Shown one piece after another: positions 52,978 to 60,960 of a stretch of 64,000 nucleotides of DNA. Positions within the stretch are counted from its first letter, which is position 1. Every line of letters starts with the position of its first letter. The notes beneath the pieces were generated by a model. It searched no databases. It was not told where the DNA came from and was given only the letters and a program-made list of their open reading frames with translations. Both the position numbers and the translations under genes were made by a program. The DNA is from JAAYJG01 sp964450305 (GTDB lineage Bacteria > Bacillota > Clostridia > DSM-8532), in NCBI GenBank assembly GCA_964450305.1, contig CAYVFB010000009.1:1-64000 (forward strand), in the 5' to 3' direction.

Positions 52978-54018
52978 ATGGCAAACCCAACGATCAAAGA
53001 AATATCGAAGCTTGCGCAGGTTTCTGTCAGTACTGTTTCTCGTGTGATAAACAATATGCCGGATGTGAACAAAGAAACCAGGCAAAAAGTATTGGCTGTG
53101 ATCGATGAGTTTGGCTATTTTCCGAATGCAAACGCAAAGAATTTGAAACAGATCAGTTCAAATATCATCTGTATTATCGTAAAAGGGATGCACAGCCAGT
53201 TTTTTGGGCAGATTATTGAAAAGATTCAATCGGAAATCATCAAGACAAAATACATCCCGCTGCTGCATTTTATTGATGAGAATGAAAACGAAGTGGACAC
53301 TGCTTTCCGGCTGATATCAGAAAGGAAGGCTGTTGGTGTGATATTTTTAGGCGGCAGCCCCTCGCTGAAGACCGACAGGCTCAAAGAAATAGATGTGCCT
53401 TGTGTGTTTTCCACGATGTCAGCGGAAGGGTTGAATTTGAACAATGTTTCCAGTGTTTGTATCGATGATAAGGAAGCCGCAAAAACAGCAGTAGATTACC
53501 TGTTTGAGATGGGTCATCGAAAAATCGCGATTCTCGGCGGCCAGCTGCTGGACACAGACTCGATCTATAAAAGATATATGGGCGCCCTGGAAAGCTATCA
53601 TAAACATGGTTTAGAATTCGACGAAGCGCTTTTTATTCAGTCTAAATTTACGTATGAGGATGCATATGCTGCGGTAAATAATTCTCTACAATCTGGAAAG
53701 AATAAATATTCAGCAATATTTGCCATGTCGGATGTGATGGCTATCGGAGCGGCTAAAGCCATATTTGACAACGGCCTGTCCGTACCGGGCGACATTTCGA
53801 TCATCGGTTTTGATGGCATTGAAGCCACGAAGTACTACCATCCCACATTGGCAACCGTGAAGCAGCCGTCTTGTGAAATTGCTATGGCAAGTGTGGAGTT
53901 GCTGATCCAAAACATTGAATATGATATGGTTTCACAAAATATTATTTTAGGGACGGAACTGATAAAAGGTCATTCTATTCATAGTTTGTTAGCAGATGAA
54001 CTGCTTAATAAAAAATAA
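52978..54018 (+). CDS. LacI-family regulator of the maltodextrin locus
   Basis: 346 residues; AAAAGGAGG precedes the ATG. N-terminal HTH (residues ~4-25, IKEISKLAQVSVSTVSRVIN) and hinge helix (LKQISSNIICIIVKG), then a periplasmic-binding-protein-like sugar domain (SIYKRYMGALESYHKHGLEF, IFAMSDVMAIGAAKAIFDNG, DISIIGFDGIEATKYYHPTL). It is immediately followed (18 bp) by the solute-binding protein gene, so MalR-type control of maltodextrin uptake is the natural reading. The ligand is inferred from context. Confidence 0.9.
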   Translation: MANPTIKEISKLAQVSVSTVSRVINNMPDVNKETRQKVLAVIDEFGYFPNANAKNLKQISSNIICIIVKGMHSQFFGQIIEKIQSEIIKTKYIPLLHFIDENENEVDTAFRLISERKAVGVIFLGGSPSLKTDRLKEIDVPCVFSTMSAEGLNLNNVSSVCIDDKEAAKTAVDYLFEMGHRKIAILGGQLLDTDSIYKRYMGALESYHKHGLEFDEALFIQSKFTYEDAYAAVNNSLQSGKNKYSAIFAMSDVMAIGAAKAIFDNGLSVPGDISIIGFDGIEATKYYHPTLATVKQPSCEIAMASVELLIQNIEYDMVSQNIILGTELIKGHSIHSLLADELLNKK

Positions 54019-54035
54019 AGGAAAGAGGTTGTATT

Positions 54036-55277
54036 ATGAAAAAGTTTTTGGCAATCCTGTTGTCAGTACTAATGATTACAGCGGCATTTACCGGTTGTGG
54101 AACAACGCCTCCCCCGACCCCCGACACCAAAACTCCGGAAAATACTCCAACCGCAGTCCCAAAGCAGACAGTTACACTGAAGGTATGGGGTTCTCAGGAA
54201 GATCAGGCGATGCTGGCCACGATGGTAGACGGGTTTAAGGCAGCAAACCCTGACAAGATCTATGACATTTCATTTGGTGTTGTCAGCGAAGCCGATGCAA
54301 AAACAAAGGTTCTTGAAGATCCGGCTGCAGCAGCTGACGTATTTGCATTCGCAAATGACCAAATCAAGGATTTGGTCAATGCCGGTGCTTTATACGAGAT
54401 CACGCGCAACAAAGACAAGATTACGGCGGAAAACATGGCTGGTTCCATTGAAGCCTCCACGGTTGATGGAAAACTGTATGCATATCCTGAAACAGCCGAC
54501 AATGGATACTTTATGTATTATGACAAGAGCGTCTTTACAGCAGATGATGTCAAATCTCTTGACAAGATGCTTGAAGTTGCCAAAGCCAAGGGCAAGAAGG
54601 TTTTCATGGATGTATCAAACGGATGGTATATCGCTTCTTTCTTCCTGGGTGCAGGCGGGACCCTGACCGTTGACAAAGACGGAAAACAACAGTGTGATTT
54701 CAACAACGAAAAAGGTGTAAAAGCTGGCGAAGCGATTAAAGCCTTCACAGCTCATCCGGCATTTTTAACAGGCGATGACGCCGTATTAAAGGGCGGAATC
54801 GGCGGCGAAATAGCAGCCGGTGTCAGCGGCACCTGGAATGCGGAAGATATTAAAACCATTTTGGGTGATAACTATGCAGCAACCAAACTGCCGACATTCA
54901 CGCTGGGTTCTGAACAAGTACAAATGGGCAGCTTTGCAGGCTACAAGCTTGTGGGCATTAACAGCCAGACGAAATTCCCCGTGGATGCCATGAACCTTGG
55001 CGAATGGCTCACCAATGAGCAAAACCAGGTTACCCGTTTTGAGACTCGTGCCATGGGGCCATCCAATATCAAGGCGGCTTCCAGCGATAAGGTAAAAGCG
55101 AATATTGCTTTAGCGGCACTGGCAGAGCAGAACCAGCATGCCACCTCACAGAAAGATGTTTTAGGCTCTTACTGGTCACCTGCAGAAGCATTTGGCACCG
55201 CAATGGAGGCAAAGGATTATTCCAAATCCATCAAGGAAATGCTTGATGCAATGGTTGCTCAAATCGTTGGCGGTTAA
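54036..55277 (+). CDS. malE: Maltodextrin ABC transporter solute-binding lipoprotein
   Basis: 413 residues. Lipobox AAFTGC gives lipidated Cys21, followed by a Pro/Thr linker. The SBP family 1 fold is clear: TLKVWGSQEDQAMLATMVDG, DPAAAADVFAFANDQIKDLV (ADVFA typical of MalE), and AGVSGTWNAEDI, EWLTNEQNQVTRFE. Binds maltose or longer malto-oligosaccharides outside the membrane and delivers them to MalFG. No ATPase gene is present; an MsmX/MalK-type shared ATPase must be encoded elsewhere. A terminator-like hairpin follows before malF. Confidence 0.93.
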   Translation: MKKFLAILLSVLMITAAFTGCGTTPPPTPDTKTPENTPTAVPKQTVTLKVWGSQEDQAMLATMVDGFKAANPDKIYDISFGVVSEADAKTKVLEDPAAAADVFAFANDQIKDLVNAGALYEITRNKDKITAENMAGSIEASTVDGKLYAYPETADNGYFMYYDKSVFTADDVKSLDKMLEVAKAKGKKVFMDVSNGWYIASFFLGAGGTLTVDKDGKQQCDFNNEKGVKAGEAIKAFTAHPAFLTGDDAVLKGGIGGEIAAGVSGTWNAEDIKTILGDNYAATKLPTFTLGSEQVQMGSFAGYKLVGINSQTKFPVDAMNLGEWLTNEQNQVTRFETRAMGPSNIKAASSDKVKANIALAALAEQNQHATSQKDVLGSYWSPAEAFGTAMEAKDYSKSIKEMLDAMVAQIVGG

Positions 55278-55288
55278 TACGAACCGTG

Positions 55289-55326
55289 GCTGAGGGTGGC
55301 AACTGCCACCCTCAGCTGTTTTTATC
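55289..55326 (+). terminator. Partial terminator between malE and malF
   Basis: GCTGAGGGTGGC (55289-55300) pairs perfectly with GCCACCCTCAGC (55305-55316), then TGTTTTTATC. It would keep malE mRNA above that of the permeases, as in other binding-protein operons. Confidence 0.85.
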
Positions 55327-55396
55327 ACAGCAGGAGCCGGCGGGCAGCTTTCAAATGAGTTGGGTCATAGTATAAAATGAATTGGATGTGAGTGTA

Positions 55397-56884
55397 ATGC
55401 AATATATCGATTATGTCACACTGCCCTGGTATAAGAAAGTAATCGTTCGTCTTTTGCAGAGCATTAAAAATTTTCGCCGGAATTTCGTTGCTTCTATTTC
55501 TAAAGCAGGCAAATCCATTGTTTCTTTGTTTAAAAGCATTATCAATGGGATAAAGTACTTTTTTACTACCTTTTTCAAAGGTGATCTTCCAACCAGGCTA
55601 TCCTATTTCTTCATGGGTTCTGGCTGTTTGCTTCGCGGCCAGGTCATCCGCGGCCTTGGGTTTTTAGCCCTGCAATTATTCTATATCGTCTATATGGTTT
55701 CTTTTGGCTGGGGTCAGCTACAGCTGTTCCCTACGCTGGGCATCGCGGAAAAAAGGCAGATATGGGATGAAGCCGATCAGATTTACAGATACGTGCAGGG
55801 TGACAATTCCATGCTGATCCTGCTTTTTTCAGTATTGACCCTTGCCATAAGCATTGTCATTTTATCAATCTATTTTGCCAATATTCGTGTAGCTTATCAT
55901 AATCAGCAGCTTAAGAAAGAGGGTAAAAAGCTGAACTCAATTGTTGATGATACCCGGGAATTGCTGGACAAAAAGCTGCATATAACCTTCTTGTCCCTGC
56001 CCACACTGGGTGTGGTCTTTTTTACGGTATTACCCTTGATTTTTATGATTTTGATCGCCTTTACGAATTATGATAAAAACCATCAGCCGCCCGGTTCTTT
56101 GTTTACATGGGTGGGGTTGGAGAATTTCAGCAAATTATTAAGCGGCAGCGGCGTCCTGGCGACCACCTTTAAGGGTGTTTTCTCATGGACCATTATTTGG
56201 GCGTTTTTTGCGACCTTTTCAAATTATGTTTTAGGCATGCTACTGGCTATCATGATTAATAAAAGCGGAATTAAGCTGAAAAAAATGTGGCGCACGATAT
56301 TTGTTATCACCATTGCGGTGCCCCAGTTTGTTACGCTGCTTCTGATGTCCAGACTGCTCGATGACAGGGGTGCTGTCAACATTTTGTTGGGTTACCTGGG
56401 TATAGCGCCTGTTAAATTCCTGTCCGATGCAATCATTGCAAAGGTTACGGTTATCATTGTAAACATATGGGTTGGTGTACCCTACACGATGCTGATTACA
56501 AGCGGAATTTTGATGAATATTCCCGCCGAATTATATGAAAGTGCCACAATAGACGGTGCGGGGCCCATTAAGACATTTACGAAAATAACCCTTCCGTACA
56601 TGCTGTTTGTAACAACCCCGTATCTTATCACGCAGTTTGTATCAAACCTGAATAACTTTAATGTTATTTTCCTTTTAAGCGGAGGGAACCCCCTGGCCCT
56701 GGATTATTATCAAGCGGGGAAAACAGACCTTCTTGTTACATGGCTTTATAAGTTAACGGTCAATTACCAGGATTATAACCTGGCTTCAACAATAGGCATT
56801 ATTATCTTTGTCATCTCGGCGGTTATTTCGCTGATTGTTTATAATTCCTCCAGCTCTGTTAAAAAGGAGGGTATGTTCCAATGA
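55397..56884 (+). CDS. malF: Maltodextrin ABC transporter permease MalF
   Basis: 495 residues if started at the ATG at 55397; TTG 55382 and GTG 55388 are in-frame alternatives and no start has a strong site. An unusually long N-terminus (~100 residues, basic and amphipathic: KNFRRNFVASISKAGKSIVS) is followed by two TM segments, an extracytoplasmic loop, and the MalF-type permease core with six TMs. The EAA-like coupling loop ELYESATIDGAGPIKTFTKI is conserved and contacts the shared ATPase. Overlaps malG by 4 bp (ATGA). Confidence 0.9.
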   Translation: MQYIDYVTLPWYKKVIVRLLQSIKNFRRNFVASISKAGKSIVSLFKSIINGIKYFFTTFFKGDLPTRLSYFFMGSGCLLRGQVIRGLGFLALQLFYIVYMVSFGWGQLQLFPTLGIAEKRQIWDEADQIYRYVQGDNSMLILLFSVLTLAISIVILSIYFANIRVAYHNQQLKKEGKKLNSIVDDTRELLDKKLHITFLSLPTLGVVFFTVLPLIFMILIAFTNYDKNHQPPGSLFTWVGLENFSKLLSGSGVLATTFKGVFSWTIIWAFFATFSNYVLGMLLAIMINKSGIKLKKMWRTIFVITIAVPQFVTLLLMSRLLDDRGAVNILLGYLGIAPVKFLSDAIIAKVTVIIVNIWVGVPYTMLITSGILMNIPAELYESATIDGAGPIKTFTKITLPYMLFVTTPYLITQFVSNLNNFNVIFLLSGGNPLALDYYQAGKTDLLVTWLYKLTVNYQDYNLASTIGIIIFVISAVISLIVYNSSSSVKKEGMFQ

Positions 56885-57735
56885 AAACAGGTAAGATTAA
56901 ACGCAGAAGTGTTGCCAACACCATCATCTATATTGTTTTAACAATACTGTCGGTGATATGGATATTGCCAATCATATGGCTTCTGATCACATCTTTTCGG
57001 GCAGAACCGGGTGCATGGACGCCTTATATATTTCCAAAGGAATATACCTTCAGCAACTATACCAGGCTTTTTACACAGACCGAACTGTTCAACTATCCTC
57101 GATGGTTTATGAACACCTTCGTCGTAGCCATATTCAGCTGTATCATCACCACTGTTTTGAACCTGATGACCAGCTATACACTCAGCCGTCTACGCTTTAA
57201 AGCCAGAAAAGCATTAATGAATATCGGACTGATCCTGGGTATGTTCCCGGGCTTTATGTCCATGATCGCCATCTATTTTCTTCTCAAAGCCATGGGGTTG
57301 GCTCAATCCCTTGTCTCTCTCGTTTTAATTTATTCAGGTGGTGCGGGGCTGAGCTATTACATCGCCAAAGGCTTTTTTGATACGATACCCAAATCCCTGG
57401 ACGAAGCCGCAACCATCGACGGAGCCTCCCAAAACATGGTCTTTTGGAAGATCATCCTTCCGTTGTCCAGACCCATTGTCATTTATACGGTTTTAATGGC
57501 GTTTATGGCTCCGTGGCTCGATTTCATTTTTGTCAGTGTCATCATGAAGGATAATTATAACAACTATACCATTGCCCTTGGGCTATGGCAAATGCTGACA
57601 AAGGAAAACATCTATCAATACTTCACACAATTCTGCGCTGGTGCTGTGTTAATATCCATCCCCATTACACTGCTTTTCATTAAAATGCAGAAATACTATG
57701 TGGAGGGTGTTACAGCCGGTGGAGTTAAAGGGTAG
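56881..57735 (+). CDS. malG: Maltodextrin ABC transporter permease MalG
   Basis: 284 residues with six predicted TM segments (TIIYIVLTILSVIWILPIIW at the start). The EAA loop SLDEAATIDGASQNMVFWKI is the ATPase contact, and the C-terminal end (YYVEGVTAGGVKG) matches MalG proteins. Pairs with MalF. Start in the ATGA overlap with malF; the next gene begins 3 bp after its stop. Confidence 0.93.
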   Translation: MKTGKIKRRSVANTIIYIVLTILSVIWILPIIWLLITSFRAEPGAWTPYIFPKEYTFSNYTRLFTQTELFNYPRWFMNTFVVAIFSCIITTVLNLMTSYTLSRLRFKARKALMNIGLILGMFPGFMSMIAIYFLLKAMGLAQSLVSLVLIYSGGAGLSYYIAKGFFDTIPKSLDEAATIDGASQNMVFWKIILPLSRPIVIYTVLMAFMAPWLDFIFVSVIMKDNYNNYTIALGLWQMLTKENIYQYFTQFCAGAVLISIPITLLFIKMQKYYVEGVTAGGVKG

Positions 57736-57738
57736 AGT

Positions 57739-59268
57739 ATGAAAGCACGCTTAAGCATTATCATCATTTGTACAGCGATTCTTTTTAATTCCTGCTCGGA
57801 TAAGGGCACTGCGAAGCAATCAGACAACTATCGCAATTACTATGAAATATTTGTGCGCAGTTTTTACGACTCGGATGGGGATGGTATTGGCGATTTAAAA
57901 GGGGTAACCAGTAAACTTGACTATATCAGTAAGGATCTTGGTGCAGACGGTATATGGCTGATGCCCATTATGCCCTCCCCATCCTATCACAAATATAATG
58001 TCACCAATTATTACGCGATTGATCCCCAATACGGCACCATGGACGACTTTGACGAGTTGATGCAGGAAACGGACAAACGGGATATTAAGGTGATTATTGA
58101 CCTGGTGGTGAACCACACCTCCGACATGATGCCGTGGTTTAGAAAAGCGGTGGAAGGCCTGTGGGATGAGGAAGAAAACGAATACACCCGCTACTACAAT
58201 TTTACCACCGAGTATTCGGGAAGCGGATATACAAAAATTACGGCTCAATATTACTATGAGGCGCGGTTTTCACCCGATATGCCCGACTTGAATCTGGATA
58301 ATGAGGCCGTTCGTTCAGAAATTTTGAATATCGCAAAATTCTGGATAGATCGTGGTGTGGATGGCTTCAGGCTTGACGCTGTAACCAGCTATTACACCGG
58401 AAATGACACAAAAAACACCGAGTTCATGAAATGGCTGAATGACAGCGTCAAGGCATACAAGCCTGATGCGTATTTTGTAGGGGAAGCCTGGACCACCGCT
58501 TCAAGCATTGCCGACTATTATTCAAGCGGCATTGACAGCTTTTTCAACTTTCCCTTTTCCCAGGTTGATGGTACGATTGTAAAGAACCTGAACGCGCAGA
58601 ATGGTAAGATTCTGGTTGAACAGATTTATAAATGGAAAGATACCATCAAAAATTCTAACAGCGAGGCGATTGATGCACCCTTCCTGTCAAACCATGATAA
58701 TGCCCGCAGTGCTGGCTTTCTCATGAGAAATATGAATAAGAAGAAAATGGCAGCCTCCATTTATTTGCTGATGCCCGGAAACCCATTTATCTATTACGGT
58801 GAGGAAATCGGCATGACCGGTTCCGGTAATGACCCAAACAAGCGGCTTCCCATGCTTTGGTCAACCACAGAGCTTGTTGGCATTCCATATAATCCCCCGG
58901 GTGCAACCCAGTCCATCAGTGATCTGGACGGCGTAGATGTACAAATGGAGGATAAGAATTCCCTGTTAAATTTCTATAAAGAAATTCTTACGATAAAAAA
59001 GCGTTTTCCCGGGATTGCTCGGGGTGAAATGACCCGACTGGATACTCAGAACCCCGAAATATGCGCTTACACCATGACATGGGACAACCGGACGGTTTTA
59101 GTGATGCATAATCTGAGTGAGTGCGAGCTTAGCGAGGATCTGGAAACGCTTCATCCTGGCAAAGTAAAAATCAGAAGCAGCTTGTTGTGCGATCCAGACA
59201 ATTCCGCTGCTCGTATTGAAAAAGGGTTATTAACATTACCGCCCTGTTCAACGACGATATTGCAATAG
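57739..59268 (+). CDS. Secreted alpha-amylase-family lipoprotein, GH13
   Basis: 509 residues. Signal peptide ends at ILFNSC, so Cys19 is probably lipidated, although the box is loose (F-N-S-C). The GH13 barrel is complete: nucleophile Asp213 in GFRLDAVTSY, proton donor Glu249 in FVGEAW, transition-state Asp320 in SNHDNAR, and the second region DLVVNHTSDMMPWF. It hydrolyses alpha-1,4-glucans outside the cell, supplying malto-oligosaccharides to MalEFG. It sits inside the transport operon (3-bp spacing after malG). Subfamily (alpha-amylase versus neopullulanase) is undecided. Confidence 0.9.
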   Translation: MKARLSIIIICTAILFNSCSDKGTAKQSDNYRNYYEIFVRSFYDSDGDGIGDLKGVTSKLDYISKDLGADGIWLMPIMPSPSYHKYNVTNYYAIDPQYGTMDDFDELMQETDKRDIKVIIDLVVNHTSDMMPWFRKAVEGLWDEEENEYTRYYNFTTEYSGSGYTKITAQYYYEARFSPDMPDLNLDNEAVRSEILNIAKFWIDRGVDGFRLDAVTSYYTGNDTKNTEFMKWLNDSVKAYKPDAYFVGEAWTTASSIADYYSSGIDSFFNFPFSQVDGTIVKNLNAQNGKILVEQIYKWKDTIKNSNSEAIDAPFLSNHDNARSAGFLMRNMNKKKMAASIYLLMPGNPFIYYGEEIGMTGSGNDPNKRLPMLWSTTELVGIPYNPPGATQSISDLDGVDVQMEDKNSLLNFYKEILTIKKRFPGIARGEMTRLDTQNPEICAYTMTWDNRTVLVMHNLSECELSEDLETLHPGKVKIRSSLLCDPDNSAARIEKGLLTLPPCSTTILQ

Positions 59269-59404
59269 CATCTTGCTGTTTGAAAAGAATTTGATGGTTA
59301 GCGACAATATTGTTGGGCTATTTGGTTGTGGGCGGAGTTTACTATAGAAGTTTCGGCGGTTAAGTGTAACAGTATATATTATCAGCAATAAAGGCAGGTT
59401 ATTT

Positions 59405-60889
59405 ATGAAACAGAACAAACGCGCAAGTGGTATTCTGCTACCGGTTTTCAGTTTACCATCCAATTATGGCATAGGCACTTTCGGTAAAGAAGCATACAAT
59501 TTTGTAGACAGCCTGAAAAATGCAAAGCAAAAATATTGGCAGATACTCCCCCTGTGTCCTACAGGTTTTGGAGATTCTCCGTACCAGTCTTTTTCGACCT
59601 TTGCCGGCAATCCCTATTTCATTGATCTGGACCTGTTGATAAGCGAGGGGCTGTTAACAAGGGAAGATTGTGAAGAGGTCGATTTTGGTGATCATAACAA
59701 TCGGATTGATTACGAAAAGCTTCGCTTAGGAAGATACCCGCTTTTAAGAAAGGCTTTTGTAAATTCAAAGCACCACCACCAGAAAGATTATATCGCATTT
59801 AAAAAGAAAAATGCTTCATGGTTGGACAATTATTGCCTCTACATGGCCGTAAAAAGCCGTTTTAATGATGTGTCGTGGTTGGAATGGGATGACGATATTA
59901 AGTTCCGACGTCCTGACGCAATAAAACGATACAGTGAACAGATGAGCGATGAAATCGAGTTTCATACCTTTCTGCAATTCTACTTTGCAAAGCAGTGGAA
60001 CGCATTAAAAGAATACGCCAATAAAAAAGGAATTAAGCTCATCGGTGATATACCCATCTATGTTGCCATGGATAGTGCTGATGTTTGGGCGGACCCATCG
60101 CTGTTTCTGCTTGATGAGAACTTAAACCCCATCAGTGTCGCCGGTGTTCCTCCCGATTATTTTTCGAAAACCGGTCAGCTTTGGGGAAATCCGCTCTATC
60201 ATTGGGAAAGGCATGCGAAGGATAACTACAGCTGGTGGATCAAAAGAATAGCCTACGCCGCAAAGCTGTATGATACCATAAGAATCGACCATTTTAAGGG
60301 CTTTGATGGCTTCTGGGCGGTACCCTACGCTGAAAAAACCGCCGTGAACGGCCAATGGTGCAAGGGCCCGGGGATTAATCTATTCAGGCAGGTTGAGAAG
60401 CAGCTGGGGTATGTTGACATTATTGCAGAGGATCTGGGCATTCAGACCGAAAGCCTTCATGCGCTTTTAAGGGAAACCCGTTATCCGGGAATGAAAGTGA
60501 TTCAGTTTGGTTTTGATAACGGTCATGACAGCGATAACCTGCCCCATCATTACCTGCAAAGAAGTGTGGCTTATACGGGAACTCATGATAATGCCACTTT
60601 GCTGGAATGGTATAAAGGGCTGTCAAGAAAGGATAAGAGCTCTCTGCGGCGATATTGTCGTGTGGACGGCAGAAATCCTGTCTACGATATCATCCTTACA
60701 GTTGTTCAAAGTGTTGCGGACCTTGTTATCGTGCCCATCCAGGATTATCTTGTCCTTGGTGCAGAAGCGAGAATCAATATTCCTTCCACGGTGGGTGATA
60801 ACTGGAAATGGCGATTGACAAAGGGTCAGTTCAAAAAGTCCGTACAAAAGCAGATTGCAAAGATGACCGACACCTATTTCCGCTCATGA
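59405..60889 (+). CDS. malQ: 4-alpha-glucanotransferase (amylomaltase), GH77
   Basis: 494 residues, cytoplasmic. The family motifs RIDHFKGFDGFW (nucleophile Asp), IIAEDLGI (acid Glu) and YTGTHDNATLLEW (stabilising Asp) are all intact; the N-terminus RASGILLPVFSLPSNYGIGT is typical. It disproportionates malto-oligosaccharides so that long chains can be attacked by phosphorylase and glucose is released. 136 bp after the amylase gene; likely the same regulon. AAAGGCAGG precedes the ATG. Confidence 0.95.
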   Translation: MKQNKRASGILLPVFSLPSNYGIGTFGKEAYNFVDSLKNAKQKYWQILPLCPTGFGDSPYQSFSTFAGNPYFIDLDLLISEGLLTREDCEEVDFGDHNNRIDYEKLRLGRYPLLRKAFVNSKHHHQKDYIAFKKKNASWLDNYCLYMAVKSRFNDVSWLEWDDDIKFRRPDAIKRYSEQMSDEIEFHTFLQFYFAKQWNALKEYANKKGIKLIGDIPIYVAMDSADVWADPSLFLLDENLNPISVAGVPPDYFSKTGQLWGNPLYHWERHAKDNYSWWIKRIAYAAKLYDTIRIDHFKGFDGFWAVPYAEKTAVNGQWCKGPGINLFRQVEKQLGYVDIIAEDLGIQTESLHALLRETRYPGMKVIQFGFDNGHDSDNLPHHYLQRSVAYTGTHDNATLLEWYKGLSRKDKSSLRRYCRVDGRNPVYDIILTVVQSVADLVIVPIQDYLVLGAEARINIPSTVGDNWKWRLTKGQFKKSVQKQIAKMTDTYFRS

Positions 60890-60896
60890 AAGAGCA

Positions 60897-60928
60897 AAGA
60901 ACCCCGAACTGATAGCAGTGGGGTTCTT
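60897..60928 (+). terminator. Hairpin between malQ and the phosphorylase gene
   Basis: AAGAACCCC (60897-60905) pairs with GGGGTTCTT (60920-60928); no T-run, so partial termination or mRNA processing is likely. Confidence 0.5.
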
Positions 60929-60960
60929 CGAAATTTGAAAAAAGAAAGGGTTTGATTTAT

